NCBI GenBank assembly: GCA_900317935.1
Contig: ONIU01000076.1
Span: 1 to 32,935, forward strand
DNA length: 32,935 nt
Source: an uncultured bacterium
Lineage (GTDB): Bacteria; Muiribacteriota; Ozemobacteria; Ozemobacterales; Ozemobacteraceae
Direction of reading: 5' to 3'
Below the pieces are notes generated by a model. It was not told the origin of the DNA, ran no database searches, and saw only the letters and a list, made by a program, of their open reading frames with translations. A program made the position numbers and the translations under genes. This document shows positions 21,437-30,780 of this stretch, piece after piece (position 1 is the stretch's first letter; each line of letters begins with the position of its first letter).

Positions 21437-22747
21437 ATGAGTCTTAAACAACTAGAAAGAACTTTAAAATTAGATCTAAAGGCTGCTCTTGGCTGTACTG
21501 AACCTATAGCAATAGCTCTAGGAGCATGTAAGGCAAAAAGACTGACTTCTGGAAAAACAACGAAAATATTGTTAAGACTCTCCACGAACCTATTAAAAAA
21601 TGCTATGGAAGTAGGAATTCCTGGTACAGGTGGGCAAAGAGGTATAACTTTAGCAGCAGCACTAGGCTCTTTATCTCCAGCAGAAAATCCTTCTTTAACT
21701 CTTCTTGAAGGAATGACAGACGAATGGCTTAAAGAAGCCAAGAAATTAAACGATTCCGGAATAGTTCACGTTGAATTGGTTTCAGAAATGCGCGGACTAT
21801 ATATGGATGTAATAGTTACAGACGATAAAAATAATAAAGGCCGTTGTGTCATTTCTGGCAGCCACGAAAATATAATTCTGCTAGAAAAAAATGGGGCTGT
21901 AGTTTTTTCTTCCCATTCTACAGGCGACAACGGAACTGGAGAATTATTACAAGAAAGAGAGAAATTATCCAAAGTACCTTTCAAGGAAATTTGGAACGAC
22001 ATAGGCAGTCTTTCTGATGAAATGCGCAAAATAATGCTTGATGGCATAGAAATGAATCTGAAAGTTGCTAATGCTGGTTTACACAAACAAGGATTTCTAA
22101 ACATAGGCAATATTTATAATCAAATGATGGCTGAAGGCTGGATAGGGAACGACATTATAAACAAAGCCAAAGCCCTTACTTCTGCAGCTGTTGATGCGAG
22201 AATGTCCGGTTGTGATTTACAGGTTATGAGTGCCGCAGGTTCTGGGAATCAAGGGCTCGCAATTTCCTTACCTCTTTATGTTTTAGCAAAAGAAAACAAA
22301 ATAGATGATAGAAAACTGACAGAAGCTTTAGCCATTAGCTACGGTGTTACAAGTATTTTAAAACATCATTCAGGAACGCTATCTGCAATGTGCGGTTGTA
22401 TTGTATGTGCAGGAATAGGTCTTGCAGCAGGCATTACATACATTTTAGGCGGCACATTGGAACAAGCGACAGATGCTATTAACAATATGGTTGGCAGCAT
22501 TACTGGTGTTATTTGTGATGGTGCCAAAGTCGGCTGTGCAATGAAACTAGTCTGCGCTGTAGATTCAGCATTCCAATCATCTTTAATGGCATTAAAAGGA
22601 CTTAGACTTCCTATAACTAATGGAGTTTTAGGCGACTGCGTAGAAACAAGTCTTGGCAATATTGGAAGAATTGCCGCACCAGGTATGGTTCAAACAGACG
22701 ATCAGATTCTTGCTATTATGTTAGGAAAACCGAACCACCAATCTTAA
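21437..22747 (+). CDS. L-cysteine desulfidase / UPF0597 family (CyuA-like)
   Basis: This 436-residue protein belongs to the YhaM/CyuA/UPF0597 family, related to the alpha part of iron-sulfur serine dehydratases. The enzyme breaks L-cysteine into pyruvate, ammonia and sulfide using a [4Fe-4S] cluster. Candidate ligands: Cys20 in ALGCTEP, and cysteines in LSAMCGCIVCAGIG and GAKVGCAMKLVCAVD. Glycine-rich substrate blocks are GIPGTGGQRG and MSAAGSGNQGLA. AGGGGGGA at 21425-21432 supports the ATG. It is the second gene in the window for release of sulfide from sulfur amino acids, after patB. Serine as substrate cannot be ruled out. Confidence 0.85.
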   Translation: MSLKQLERTLKLDLKAALGCTEPIAIALGACKAKRLTSGKTTKILLRLSTNLLKNAMEVGIPGTGGQRGITLAAALGSLSPAENPSLTLLEGMTDEWLKEAKKLNDSGIVHVELVSEMRGLYMDVIVTDDKNNKGRCVISGSHENIILLEKNGAVVFSSHSTGDNGTGELLQEREKLSKVPFKEIWNDIGSLSDEMRKIMLDGIEMNLKVANAGLHKQGFLNIGNIYNQMMAEGWIGNDIINKAKALTSAAVDARMSGCDLQVMSAAGSGNQGLAISLPLYVLAKENKIDDRKLTEALAISYGVTSILKHHSGTLSAMCGCIVCAGIGLAAGITYILGGTLEQATDAINNMVGSITGVICDGAKVGCAMKLVCAVDSAFQSSLMALKGLRLPITNGVLGDCVETSLGNIGRIAAPGMVQTDDQILAIMLGKPNHQS

Positions 22748-23033
22748 TAGAGATAGAAGATAAAAGTTTAAAGAAATAAGCCGTAAGCTAGACAAGAGCA
22801 GCAGAGCATTGGATTTAGCAAAACAGTGAGTTGAAAAAAGTTCTAGTTGTTCAAATTCCAACAATTCTAACAATTCTCACAGATTGCGACAGCAATCGTA
22901 TCACAACGAAATGTCCTACAGCAAAGCGTATCACATCACCAAGCTTCGCTTGGCTTACATCTTCAATCTTATATCTCCATCTTTGCTTTTGAATCTTTAA
23001 ATCTTTTGGTTTAAATCTTTTTTAAAATATAAG
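22748..23033. other. gene-free stretch with small hairpins
   Basis: No open frame is credible. Hairpins GATTGC-GACA-GCAATC (22882-22897) and CCAAGC-TTC-GCTTGG (22939-22953) are seen, the second resembling sequence at the 3' end of patB. AT-rich TCTTTAAATC blocks follow. No tRNA or riboswitch is recognised. The cmk-rpsA promoter lies at its right end. Confidence 0.6.
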
Positions 23034-23062
23034 TTGCATATTGAATAATTTTAGTGTACAAT
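23034..23062 (+). promoter_or_regulatory. promoter of cmk-rpsA
   Basis: TTGCAT (23034-23039), 17 bp, TACAAT (23057-23062). The predicted leader of about 50 nt contains AGGAG at 23103-23107, 10 bp before the TTG. Confidence 0.65.
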
Positions 23063-23117
23063 TCTGCCCATTAGTCTAGGACTTAAAAACAGACATCTCT
23101 TTAGGAGTAATTTCGGG

Positions 23118-25826
23118 TTGAATTCGCTGAATAAGACAGACTTCTGTGAAGTAGTCGCAATTGATGGCCCTGCTGGAGCAGGAAAAAGCACTGTTGCAAA
23201 AAAAGTTGCTGATAAGCTTGAATATGGTTATTTAGATACAGGTGCAATGTATCGTGCTGTTACTTATAAAGCATTAACCGAAAAGATTGATTTTTCAGAT
23301 CATCAAGCTCTTAAGCGTTGTGCAGAAGAAAGCGGACTCCGGTTTGAAACTAGAGAACACTCTTCACAACCCCATGTATTCTTAAAAGATGTTGAAGTAA
23401 CCAAGGAAATTCGAACTCCTGAAGTTTCCAAAAACGTATCTGTAGTTTCTGCAGTTAAAGAAGTTCGAGAAGTAATGACTAATCTTCAAAGAGAAATTGG
23501 TTATAAAGGCAAATGGGTAGTAGACGGACGCGATATAGGCACCGTTGTATTCCCAAATGCTAAGACTAAAATTTTCTTGACTGCTTCTATTGAAGAAAGA
23601 GCACAAAGAAGGCTCAAAGACCTTCGAGAAAAAGGTTTTGACGCTGACCTTGAATCGTTAAAGCAGGATATCGCAAAAAGAGACCAGCTTGATTCAAGTA
23701 GAGATTGTGCTCCTCTTATCCAGGCTAAAGATGCTATCCTAGTGGATACAACCGCAATGACCATTGATCAGGTCGTTGATCGGATTATCATAATCGTAAC
23801 AAATACTCGGGACACTTTGATCCCAACGGAGGAAATCATGACTGAATCAGAAAACAACAAACAGGAACAATTAAGCGCCGAAGCAAATCAGATGACTATG
23901 GAACAGGCACTTAACGAAAGCGAACAGTTCCGACCTATCTCCAGAGGGGCAATCGTAACAGGCACAGTTATTGATAAAAATAACAGTGGCATTTACGTAG
24001 ACTTAGGTTATAAGTCTGACGGTATTGTCCCAGCTGAAGAATTTGAACCAGGCGAAACAGATAAATTAAATGTTGGCGACCCAATTAAAGTCTTTGTAAA
24101 AAAGATTGATGACAAACAGGGTCAAATTCTCCTTTCTTATCGCAGAGCTCAGGAACAGAGTTCTTGGGATGAATTAGATGAAGCCTTTAAAAACAAGACT
24201 CCTATCGAAGGTATCCTAAAAGAAAGAATCAAAGGCGGCTACAATGTAACCGTTCTTGGGAACAGAGCATTTCTACCTCAGAGTCAGCTTTCACATGGCA
24301 AAAACGCCAAAGAAAATATCGGCAAGCCATTCAAAATGATGATTACTGAATTCGACCGCAAGCGCAAAAATATCGTTGTTTCAGAACGTGCTATTCTTGA
24401 TGAAATCAGAAACAAAAAGAAAGCTGAAATCTTCTCTAAATATCATGTTGACGATATTATCAAAGGTAAAGTTGCAAGAATCGTTGAATACGGTGCATTT
24501 GTAGACTTAGGCGATGGCGCAGAAGGTTTGATTCATAGAAATGATCTTAGCTGGTCTGTAATTTCTAATCCTCGCGAAGTTGTAAATCCAGGCGATGAAG
24601 TTGAAGCCAAGATTTTGAAGATGGATGCAGAAAAAGGCAAAATCAGCCTTGGCCTCAAGCAGAAAAAAGAAAATCCATGGGAAACAGTTGACGTTAAATA
24701 CAAAGCTGGTCAAAAGTATCATGGTAAGGTTAAAAACCTCATGGATTTCGGTGCTTTCGTTGAATTAGAAGAAGGCGTTGAAGGCCTTGTTCACATTTCT
24801 GACCTTTCTTGGGCTAGAAACATTAAGCACCCAAGCGAAGTAGTAAAGACTGGTGACGAAATCGACGTAATCGTTAAGGAAATCGATAAAGAAAAGAAGC
24901 GCATTTCCCTTTCTTATAAAGAAGTTCTTCCACATCCATGGGAACAGGTAACTTCTCAGTATAAGATTGGCGATATAGTAACAGGTAAAGTCAACAATAT
25001 GACTGAATTTGGTGCTTTCATTGAAATCGCTCAAGGCGTTGAAGGTCTACTTCATATTTCTGATATGGATTGGGTAAAGAAAGTTAACCATCCAAAAGAA
25101 ATCCTTGAAAAGGGTCAGGAAGTTAAAGTAAAGATCCTCAATATAGATTCTGCTAACCACAGACTTTCTCTTGGTTTGAAACAAACTACTGATGATCCAT
25201 GGAACAAAGTAGAATATGAATACAAGATTGGTGATAAAGTAACTGGCGTTGTAAAGAACATCGTTTCTTATGGTGCATTTATCCAGTTAGACAACGGTCT
25301 TGAAGGTTTACTCCATGTATCTGAACTCTCTTGGCAGGGCGATGTTGAAAAACCAGAAGATGTTCTTAAAGTAGGCGATCAGGTAACTGTAGTCGTTTAT
25401 GAAATCGACAAGGGCAAACAGAAAATAGGTTTGTCACTGCGCCGCATGCAGGATGATCCTTGGAAAGAAATCGAACGCAAGTTCACAAAAGAAAGCATCC
25501 ATCAGGGCAAGATTACTGCACTCTTAGATAATGGTGCAGAAATCGAAGTTGCTGAAAACGTAACTGGTTTTGTTCACATTTCTCAGCTTTCAGCTAATCG
25601 TGTTAACAATCCAGCAGAAGCAGTTAAAGTTGGCGATGAAGTTACTTACAAAGTTCTTGAACTTGACCGCAAGAATCGCAGACTTAAACTCTCTATAAAA
25701 GAAGCCAACATGGACAGCGATGCAAAAGAACTGAAGAAATATCAGGCTGAATCTGAATCAGGATTCTCTGATACAATCGGTGATTTGTTCAATGTTGAAT
25801 CAATCAAATCTCAATTAAAAAAATAA
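23118..25826 (+). CDS. cmk-rpsA: cytidylate kinase - ribosomal protein S1 fusion
   Basis: Residues 1-~235 are cytidylate kinase, which phosphorylates CMP and dCMP: P-loop GPAGAGKST (17-25), YLDTGAMYRA, DGRDIGTVVFPNA (136 on) and the lid region RAQRRLKDLREKGFD. From residue 241 a ribosomal protein S1 begins, with seven S1 RNA-binding domains (E. coli has six); domains 3-6 are the most regular (GAFV-L...EGLVHISDLSW). Cmk and rpsA are neighbours in many genomes and fused in some. Here the junction keeps GGAGG (23828-23832) and an in-frame ATG (23838), so free S1 of 662 residues is probably made as well. The TTG start of the fusion has AGGAG 10 bp upstream, weaker than the internal site. Confidence 0.95.
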   Translation: MNSLNKTDFCEVVAIDGPAGAGKSTVAKKVADKLEYGYLDTGAMYRAVTYKALTEKIDFSDHQALKRCAEESGLRFETREHSSQPHVFLKDVEVTKEIRTPEVSKNVSVVSAVKEVREVMTNLQREIGYKGKWVVDGRDIGTVVFPNAKTKIFLTASIEERAQRRLKDLREKGFDADLESLKQDIAKRDQLDSSRDCAPLIQAKDAILVDTTAMTIDQVVDRIIIIVTNTRDTLIPTEEIMTESENNKQEQLSAEANQMTMEQALNESEQFRPISRGAIVTGTVIDKNNSGIYVDLGYKSDGIVPAEEFEPGETDKLNVGDPIKVFVKKIDDKQGQILLSYRRAQEQSSWDELDEAFKNKTPIEGILKERIKGGYNVTVLGNRAFLPQSQLSHGKNAKENIGKPFKMMITEFDRKRKNIVVSERAILDEIRNKKKAEIFSKYHVDDIIKGKVARIVEYGAFVDLGDGAEGLIHRNDLSWSVISNPREVVNPGDEVEAKILKMDAEKGKISLGLKQKKENPWETVDVKYKAGQKYHGKVKNLMDFGAFVELEEGVEGLVHISDLSWARNIKHPSEVVKTGDEIDVIVKEIDKEKKRISLSYKEVLPHPWEQVTSQYKIGDIVTGKVNNMTEFGAFIEIAQGVEGLLHISDMDWVKKVNHPKEILEKGQEVKVKILNIDSANHRLSLGLKQTTDDPWNKVEYEYKIGDKVTGVVKNIVSYGAFIQLDNGLEGLLHVSELSWQGDVEKPEDVLKVGDQVTVVVYEIDKGKQKIGLSLRRMQDDPWKEIERKFTKESIHQGKITALLDNGAEIEVAENVTGFVHISQLSANRVNNPAEAVKVGDEVTYKVLELDRKNRRLKLSIKEANMDSDAKELKKYQAESESGFSDTIGDLFNVESIKSQLKK
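23828..23840 (+). promoter_or_regulatory. internal ribosome-binding site and start for free S1
   Basis: GGAGG (23828-23832), 5 bp, ATG (23838-23840), in frame with the fusion at residue 241. This is the best Shine-Dalgarno/start pair in the neighbourhood and looks like the ancestral rpsA start retained inside the fusion. Confidence 0.8.
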
Positions 25827-25856
25827 TTAAAGATTGAGAAAAAAAATGAAATAAGC

Positions 25857-25885
25857 TTGACAAAAAACGATGCACCTAGTATAAA
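25857..25885 (+). promoter_or_regulatory. near-consensus promoter of gap
   Basis: TTGACA (25857-25862), exactly 17 bp, TATAAA (25880-25885). It is the strongest promoter in the window and lies inside the terminator hairpin of the preceding gene. Confidence 0.85.
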
Positions 25886-25900
25886 AGGGGCATCGTTTTT
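25862..25900 (+). terminator. terminator of cmk-rpsA, overlapping the gap promoter
   Basis: AAAAACGATGC (25863-25873) pairs with GCATCGTTTTT (25890-25900), 11 bp with a 16-base loop, ending in a T-run. The -10 box of gap lies in the loop and its -35 box abuts the left arm. Confidence 0.8.
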
Positions 25901-25925
25901 ATTTCGAAGCAAAAATCAAAGATAA

Positions 25926-26963
<1,038 letters not shown>

Positions 26964-26988
26964 TTTGGAAAAGTCATTTTGATTTAAC

Positions 26989-27025
26989 AAAAAGGAAACC
27001 TGAAATAACTTCGGGTTTCCTTTTT
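26989..27025 (+). terminator. terminator between gap and pgk
   Basis: AAAAAGGAAACC (26989-27000) pairs with GGTTTCCTTTTT (27014-27025), with an inner GAA/TTC closure, followed by T-rich sequence. It lies 25 bp after the gap stop and should limit transcription into pgk. Confidence 0.85.
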
Positions 27026-27051
27026 CATTTTTCTTAGGAGATAGAAAAACA

Positions 27052-28224
27052 ATGTTCAGAACAATCAAAGATGTTAATGTCAGTGGTAAAAAAGTTTTAG
27101 TTAGAGTTGACTTCAACGTTCCATTAGATGAAAATCTGAAAATCACAGATGATACCAGAATGAGAATGGCTGTTCCAACTCTTAAATATGTTATTGATAA
27201 TGGTGGAAAGCTTATAATAATGAGCCACCTTGGTCGTCCAAAGGGAGAAGTAGTAGCTAAATATTCTCTGAAATCTGTTGTAGCTCATTTAAGCGAACTT
27301 CTCGGCAAACCAGTTGCTTTTGCAAATGACTGCATCGGCGAAGAAGCAGAAAAAGTAGTTAACAATCTTAAAAACGGCGAAGTAGCTCTTCTTGAAAATT
27401 TGAGATTCCATAAAGAAGAAGAAAAGAATAACCCAGATTTTGCCAAAGCTCTTGCCTCTCTCGGAGATATTTTTGTAAGTGATGCATTTGGTACAGCTCA
27501 CAGAGCTCACGCATCTACTGCTGGTATAGCCGATACTCTTCCTGCTTATGCTGGTTTCTTAATGGAAAAAGAAATCACTTATTTAAGCAAAGTTACAGAA
27601 AATCCAGAACGCCCATTAGTAGCTATTATGGGTGGTGCAAAAGTCAGTGATAAGATACTTGTTATCGAAAACCTTTTAGAAAAAGTAGATACTCTTCTTA
27701 TCGGCGGCGGTATGGCTTATACATTCCTTAAATCACAGGGTATAAAAATTGGTAAATCACTTTGCGAAGACGACAAGCTCGACTTGGCAAAATCACTTCT
27801 TGAAAAAGCAAAGAAGCTTGGCAAAAAGATGCTTTTCACCCAGGATGTTATCGCAACAAAAGATTTCAGCACAGTATTGGGAACCTACACTATGGCTGAA
27901 CTTCCTGACGATGCAGAAGGCGTTGATATTGGCCCAGAAACAATAAAAGCATTTGAAGCTGAACTTAAGAAAGCCAAAACCGTTCTTTGGAATGGTCCAA
28001 TGGGCGTTTTTGAAAAACCCGCATTTGCTAACGGCACTCGCAAAATTGCTGAAATTCTCGGCACTTTGAATGCAACTACAGTAATCGGCGGTGGCGACTC
28101 AGTTGCTGCTATCGAACAAATGGGCTGTGCAGACAAAGTATCACATGTTTCTACTGGTGGCGGCGCCTGCTTGGAATTCTTAGAAGGCAAAACACTGCCA
28201 GGTATTGCCGTTTTTTCAAAATAA
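27052..28224 (+). CDS. pgk: phosphoglycerate kinase
   Basis: The 390-residue enzyme makes ATP from 1,3-bisphosphoglycerate. Seen: RVDFNVPLDE and the substrate block SHLGRPKGE at the N-terminus, LLENLRFHKEEE, the hinge region, MGGAKVSDKI, and the nucleotide loop GGGDSVAAIEQMG near the C-terminus, with STGGGACLEFLEG. AGGAG at 27036-27040 lies 11 bp before the ATG. It is separated from gap by a terminator and from tpiA by only 18 bp, so it is likely co-transcribed with tpiA; no obvious separate promoter is seen in the short gap, so read-through from gap may supply it. Confidence 0.98.
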   Translation: MFRTIKDVNVSGKKVLVRVDFNVPLDENLKITDDTRMRMAVPTLKYVIDNGGKLIIMSHLGRPKGEVVAKYSLKSVVAHLSELLGKPVAFANDCIGEEAEKVVNNLKNGEVALLENLRFHKEEEKNNPDFAKALASLGDIFVSDAFGTAHRAHASTAGIADTLPAYAGFLMEKEITYLSKVTENPERPLVAIMGGAKVSDKILVIENLLEKVDTLLIGGGMAYTFLKSQGIKIGKSLCEDDKLDLAKSLLEKAKKLGKKMLFTQDVIATKDFSTVLGTYTMAELPDDAEGVDIGPETIKAFEAELKKAKTVLWNGPMGVFEKPAFANGTRKIAEILGTLNATTVIGGGDSVAAIEQMGCADKVSHVSTGGGACLEFLEGKTLPGIAVFSK

Positions 28225-28242
28225 TTAATAGGGAGTATTAAA

Positions 28243-28995
28243 ATGACAAGAAGACCATTAATTGCAGCTAACTGGAAAATGCACAAAACTAACCAGGAAG
28301 CAAAAGACTTTATGAAAGAACTTCTTCCTTTAATAGCTGATTTAAAGGATGTTGATGTTTTGGTTTGCCCCCCATTCACACTGATTTCTACTGTTGATCA
28401 AGGCAGACAGGACAGTAAAGTTCTTCTTGGTGCTCAAAATATGTATTTTGAAGAAAAAGGTGCATTCACTGGTGAAGTTGCTCCAGCAATGCTCAAAGAC
28501 ATCAATTGCGAATTCGTAATTCTTGGTCACTCTGAACGCAGATGGATATTCGGTGAAAATGACGAACTAATCAATAAAAAGGTTATTTCTGCATTTGAGC
28601 ACGATTTAATCCCTGTTCTTTGCGTAGGAGAAAAGTTAGAAGAACGTGAAAGCGGTCAGACCGAACAAGTTATTCTAAAACAGCTTGAAAACGATCTTAA
28701 GGGAGTAACCGAAGACCATCTTAAGAATATGGTTATTGCTTACGAACCTGTTTGGGCTATAGGAACCGGCAAAAATGCTTCTGAAAAAGACGCAAAAGAA
28801 GCTTGTGCTCTTATAAGAGAATTTATCCACAGCAGATTTGGTAGTGAAACTTCTGATAAGGTAAGAATTCTTTACGGTGGTTCTGTAAAACCAGAAAACG
28901 TAAAAATGTACATGGCTCAAGAAGGTATAGACGGAGCTCTAGTTGGTGGAGCAAGCTTAAAAGCTGACTCTTTCGCAAGTCTTACTAAGTTTTAA
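28243..28995 (+). CDS. tpiA: triosephosphate isomerase
   Basis: This 250-residue enzyme interconverts dihydroxyacetone phosphate and glyceraldehyde 3-phosphate. Catalytic residues are Lys12 (ANWKMHK), His96 (GHSERR) and Glu168 (AYEPVWAIGTGK); the phosphate-binding YGGSVKPEN and DGALVGGASL blocks close the barrel. GGGAG (28231-28235) precedes the ATG by 7 bp. It is the last gene of the glycolysis cluster, followed by a strong terminator. Confidence 0.98.
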   Translation: MTRRPLIAANWKMHKTNQEAKDFMKELLPLIADLKDVDVLVCPPFTLISTVDQGRQDSKVLLGAQNMYFEEKGAFTGEVAPAMLKDINCEFVILGHSERRWIFGENDELINKKVISAFEHDLIPVLCVGEKLEERESGQTEQVILKQLENDLKGVTEDHLKNMVIAYEPVWAIGTGKNASEKDAKEACALIREFIHSRFGSETSDKVRILYGGSVKPENVKMYMAQEGIDGALVGGASLKADSFASLTKF

Positions 28996-29005
28996 TATTT
29001 AGTAT

Positions 29006-29043
29006 AAAAAACCAGTTACGATTAATTTCGTAACTGGTTTTTT
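29006..29043 (+). terminator. terminator after tpiA
   Basis: A perfect 16-bp stem AAAAAACCAGTTACGA (29006-29021) / TCGTAACTGGTTTTTT (29028-29043), 6-base loop, ending in a T-run. Confidence 0.93.
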
Positions 29044-29060
29044 ATTTTAGAATCATTTGC

Positions 29061-29089
29061 TTGTACATTAATTTATGATGATGTACAAT
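29061..29089 (+). promoter_or_regulatory. leaderless promoter with inverted repeat, upstream of the histidine kinase
   Basis: TTGTAC (29061-29066), 17 bp, TACAAT (29084-29089). The ATG follows 8 bases after the -10 box and there is no Shine-Dalgarno. TTGTACA (29061-29067) and TGTACAA (29082-29088) form a perfect 7-bp inverted repeat covering both boxes, a possible operator. Confidence 0.65.
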
Positions 29090-29096
29090 TTATTTC

Positions 29097-30779
29097 ATGG
29101 GAATCAGAACAAAAATAGCATTAGGTTTTGTCGTTTTAACAATAACCGTTATAACTTTAGTATCTGTTTGGGGCGCCCAAAAACTTGGGTTTACTGTAGA
29201 CAGTTCTGATTTAGTATATCTTGAAAATATAAAAGATGATGTTTTAAAACAGTTATCCACTCAGCAGACTTTGTTGAACAAACAAGCTAAAGAAGCTCAA
29301 AAAGCTATTGAAAATATTGGACTAACTGATTTTTCAAACCAGCAAAAGCGTTCAGAAATAATTGCAAAATTAAAAGACAGTCTTAGTCTTGATTATGCCA
29401 ACGTTTTTGAAATCTCCAAATCTTTCAATGAATTTTTTCAAAATAGTGATAGTTCAAATAGAAACTATCCTTTAACAAGATTATTTGATACTGGTCCACT
29501 ATCTCATCATGGATATCTAGTATCAGAAGCCCTCATTAACTCAAACCAGAATTTAAAGCTAGTTATAGCAGCTAAGCCCAATATAAAGAATAAAGAAGAT
29601 GACGTATTCTGTATTTTTGACACAAATGGCATTTTAGCGGGAAAAGGCTTTTTGGCTGATTATAGCTTAGAGGTATTAAAAGATACTATTACTTTTGATT
29701 CCACAAAACAAATAAGAATTAATGATAAAGTATACAGATTAAGATGCTTTGAATTAAATAATTCTACAAAAATAGTTACAGGCTATTTAACTCAAGCGAC
29801 TACACTTGTAAAAACCCAAATAAACAGTTTAATGTCTAGATTAGCAATATTTGAAATTCTTGGTTTTTTAATATTAGGATATTTTTGGGGAAAAAAGATA
29901 TTCGCACCAATGAAAACCCTTCAAGATAGTATTGATAAAGTATCTGAAGGACAGTTGCAAAAAATACCACCGGAAATAACAGAAAAAGGTTACGAAGAAA
30001 TATCAACCGTTGCGAGAAGCTTTAATCAAATGGTTGATCAGCTATCATCTGCAAGAATAAACTTAATCGAAGCTCAAAAAGAACTTGCCAAAAAAGAGAA
30101 AATGGCAACTTTAGGCCGTTTTTCTGCAGGAATTGCCCATGAAATAAACAACCCCTTAGGAACCATACTAATGTCTGCCGGTATGATAAAAGATTCCTTA
30201 GATAAAAATTATCCTGTAAACCAAGAAGATATAACAACTATAATAGAAGAAGTAAAAAGATGTCGTGATATTATAGAAAACTTAAGAACCTATACAAAAA
30301 AAACTAAGCCCAATCTAATAAAAACATCTTTTAAAAGCTTTTTTGAAGAAGAAAAAAATAACATATTAAAAAATATAAACAAAGAAATAAACATAAGCTT
30401 CGATTACAATGCATCAGAAGAAAGTTTTATTGCTGCTGACAAAAGGGCTATGGAACAAGTATTCAATAATCTTATAAAAAACGCAATAGAAGCATCAAAA
30501 GATACAAAAGTATTGATAAAAGTTATTGCAGAGGAAAGTGATAACGAATGTATAATAAGAGTATTAGACAACGGTAAGGGGTTTGAATGTGAACCAGAAA
30601 ATATCTTTGAACCAATGTTTACAACAAAAGCTCAAGGAACAGGTCTAGGGCTTGTCATTTGTCAAGCAATAATAGAAGGGCATAATGGTAAAATAAAAGC
30701 AGATCGTCTCAAGAATGAAGGTCTGACATGCTTCAACATTATTTTACCCAAAACAGACAAAGACTCTAAAGGTGGCTAA
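29097..30779 (+). CDS. membrane sensor histidine kinase, NtrB/AtoS-like
   Basis: This 560-residue kinase has a membrane helix at about 8-28, an extracytoplasmic sensor region of ~200 residues of unknown ligand, a second helix near 245-265, a HAMP domain (KIFAPMKTLQDSIDKVSEGQL...), then the kinase core: His348 in GIAHEINNPLG, N box NLIKNAIEAS, G1 DNGKGF, F box FEPMFTTK, and G2 GTGLGLVICQ. This H-box type pairs with sigma-54 response regulators, and one follows immediately. The promoter makes a leaderless mRNA starting at or next to the ATG. Confidence 0.94.
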   Translation: MGIRTKIALGFVVLTITVITLVSVWGAQKLGFTVDSSDLVYLENIKDDVLKQLSTQQTLLNKQAKEAQKAIENIGLTDFSNQQKRSEIIAKLKDSLSLDYANVFEISKSFNEFFQNSDSSNRNYPLTRLFDTGPLSHHGYLVSEALINSNQNLKLVIAAKPNIKNKEDDVFCIFDTNGILAGKGFLADYSLEVLKDTITFDSTKQIRINDKVYRLRCFELNNSTKIVTGYLTQATTLVKTQINSLMSRLAIFEILGFLILGYFWGKKIFAPMKTLQDSIDKVSEGQLQKIPPEITEKGYEEISTVARSFNQMVDQLSSARINLIEAQKELAKKEKMATLGRFSAGIAHEINNPLGTILMSAGMIKDSLDKNYPVNQEDITTIIEEVKRCRDIIENLRTYTKKTKPNLIKTSFKSFFEEEKNNILKNINKEINISFDYNASEESFIAADKRAMEQVFNNLIKNAIEASKDTKVLIKVIAEESDNECIIRVLDNGKGFECEPENIFEPMFTTKAQGTGLGLVICQAIIEGHNGKIKADRLKNEGLTCFNIILPKTDKDSKGG

Positions 30780-30780
30780 A

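Noticed and set aside
22748..23117. Small RNA or riboswitch upstream of cmk-rpsA
   Set aside because: Only short unrelated hairpins are present and most lie upstream of the promoter; no known fold was recognised.
23820..23840. Sequencing frameshift creating a false cmk-rpsA fusion
   Set aside because: The frame is open without odd homopolymers at the junction, and this fusion is known in other bacteria. An error cannot be fully excluded.
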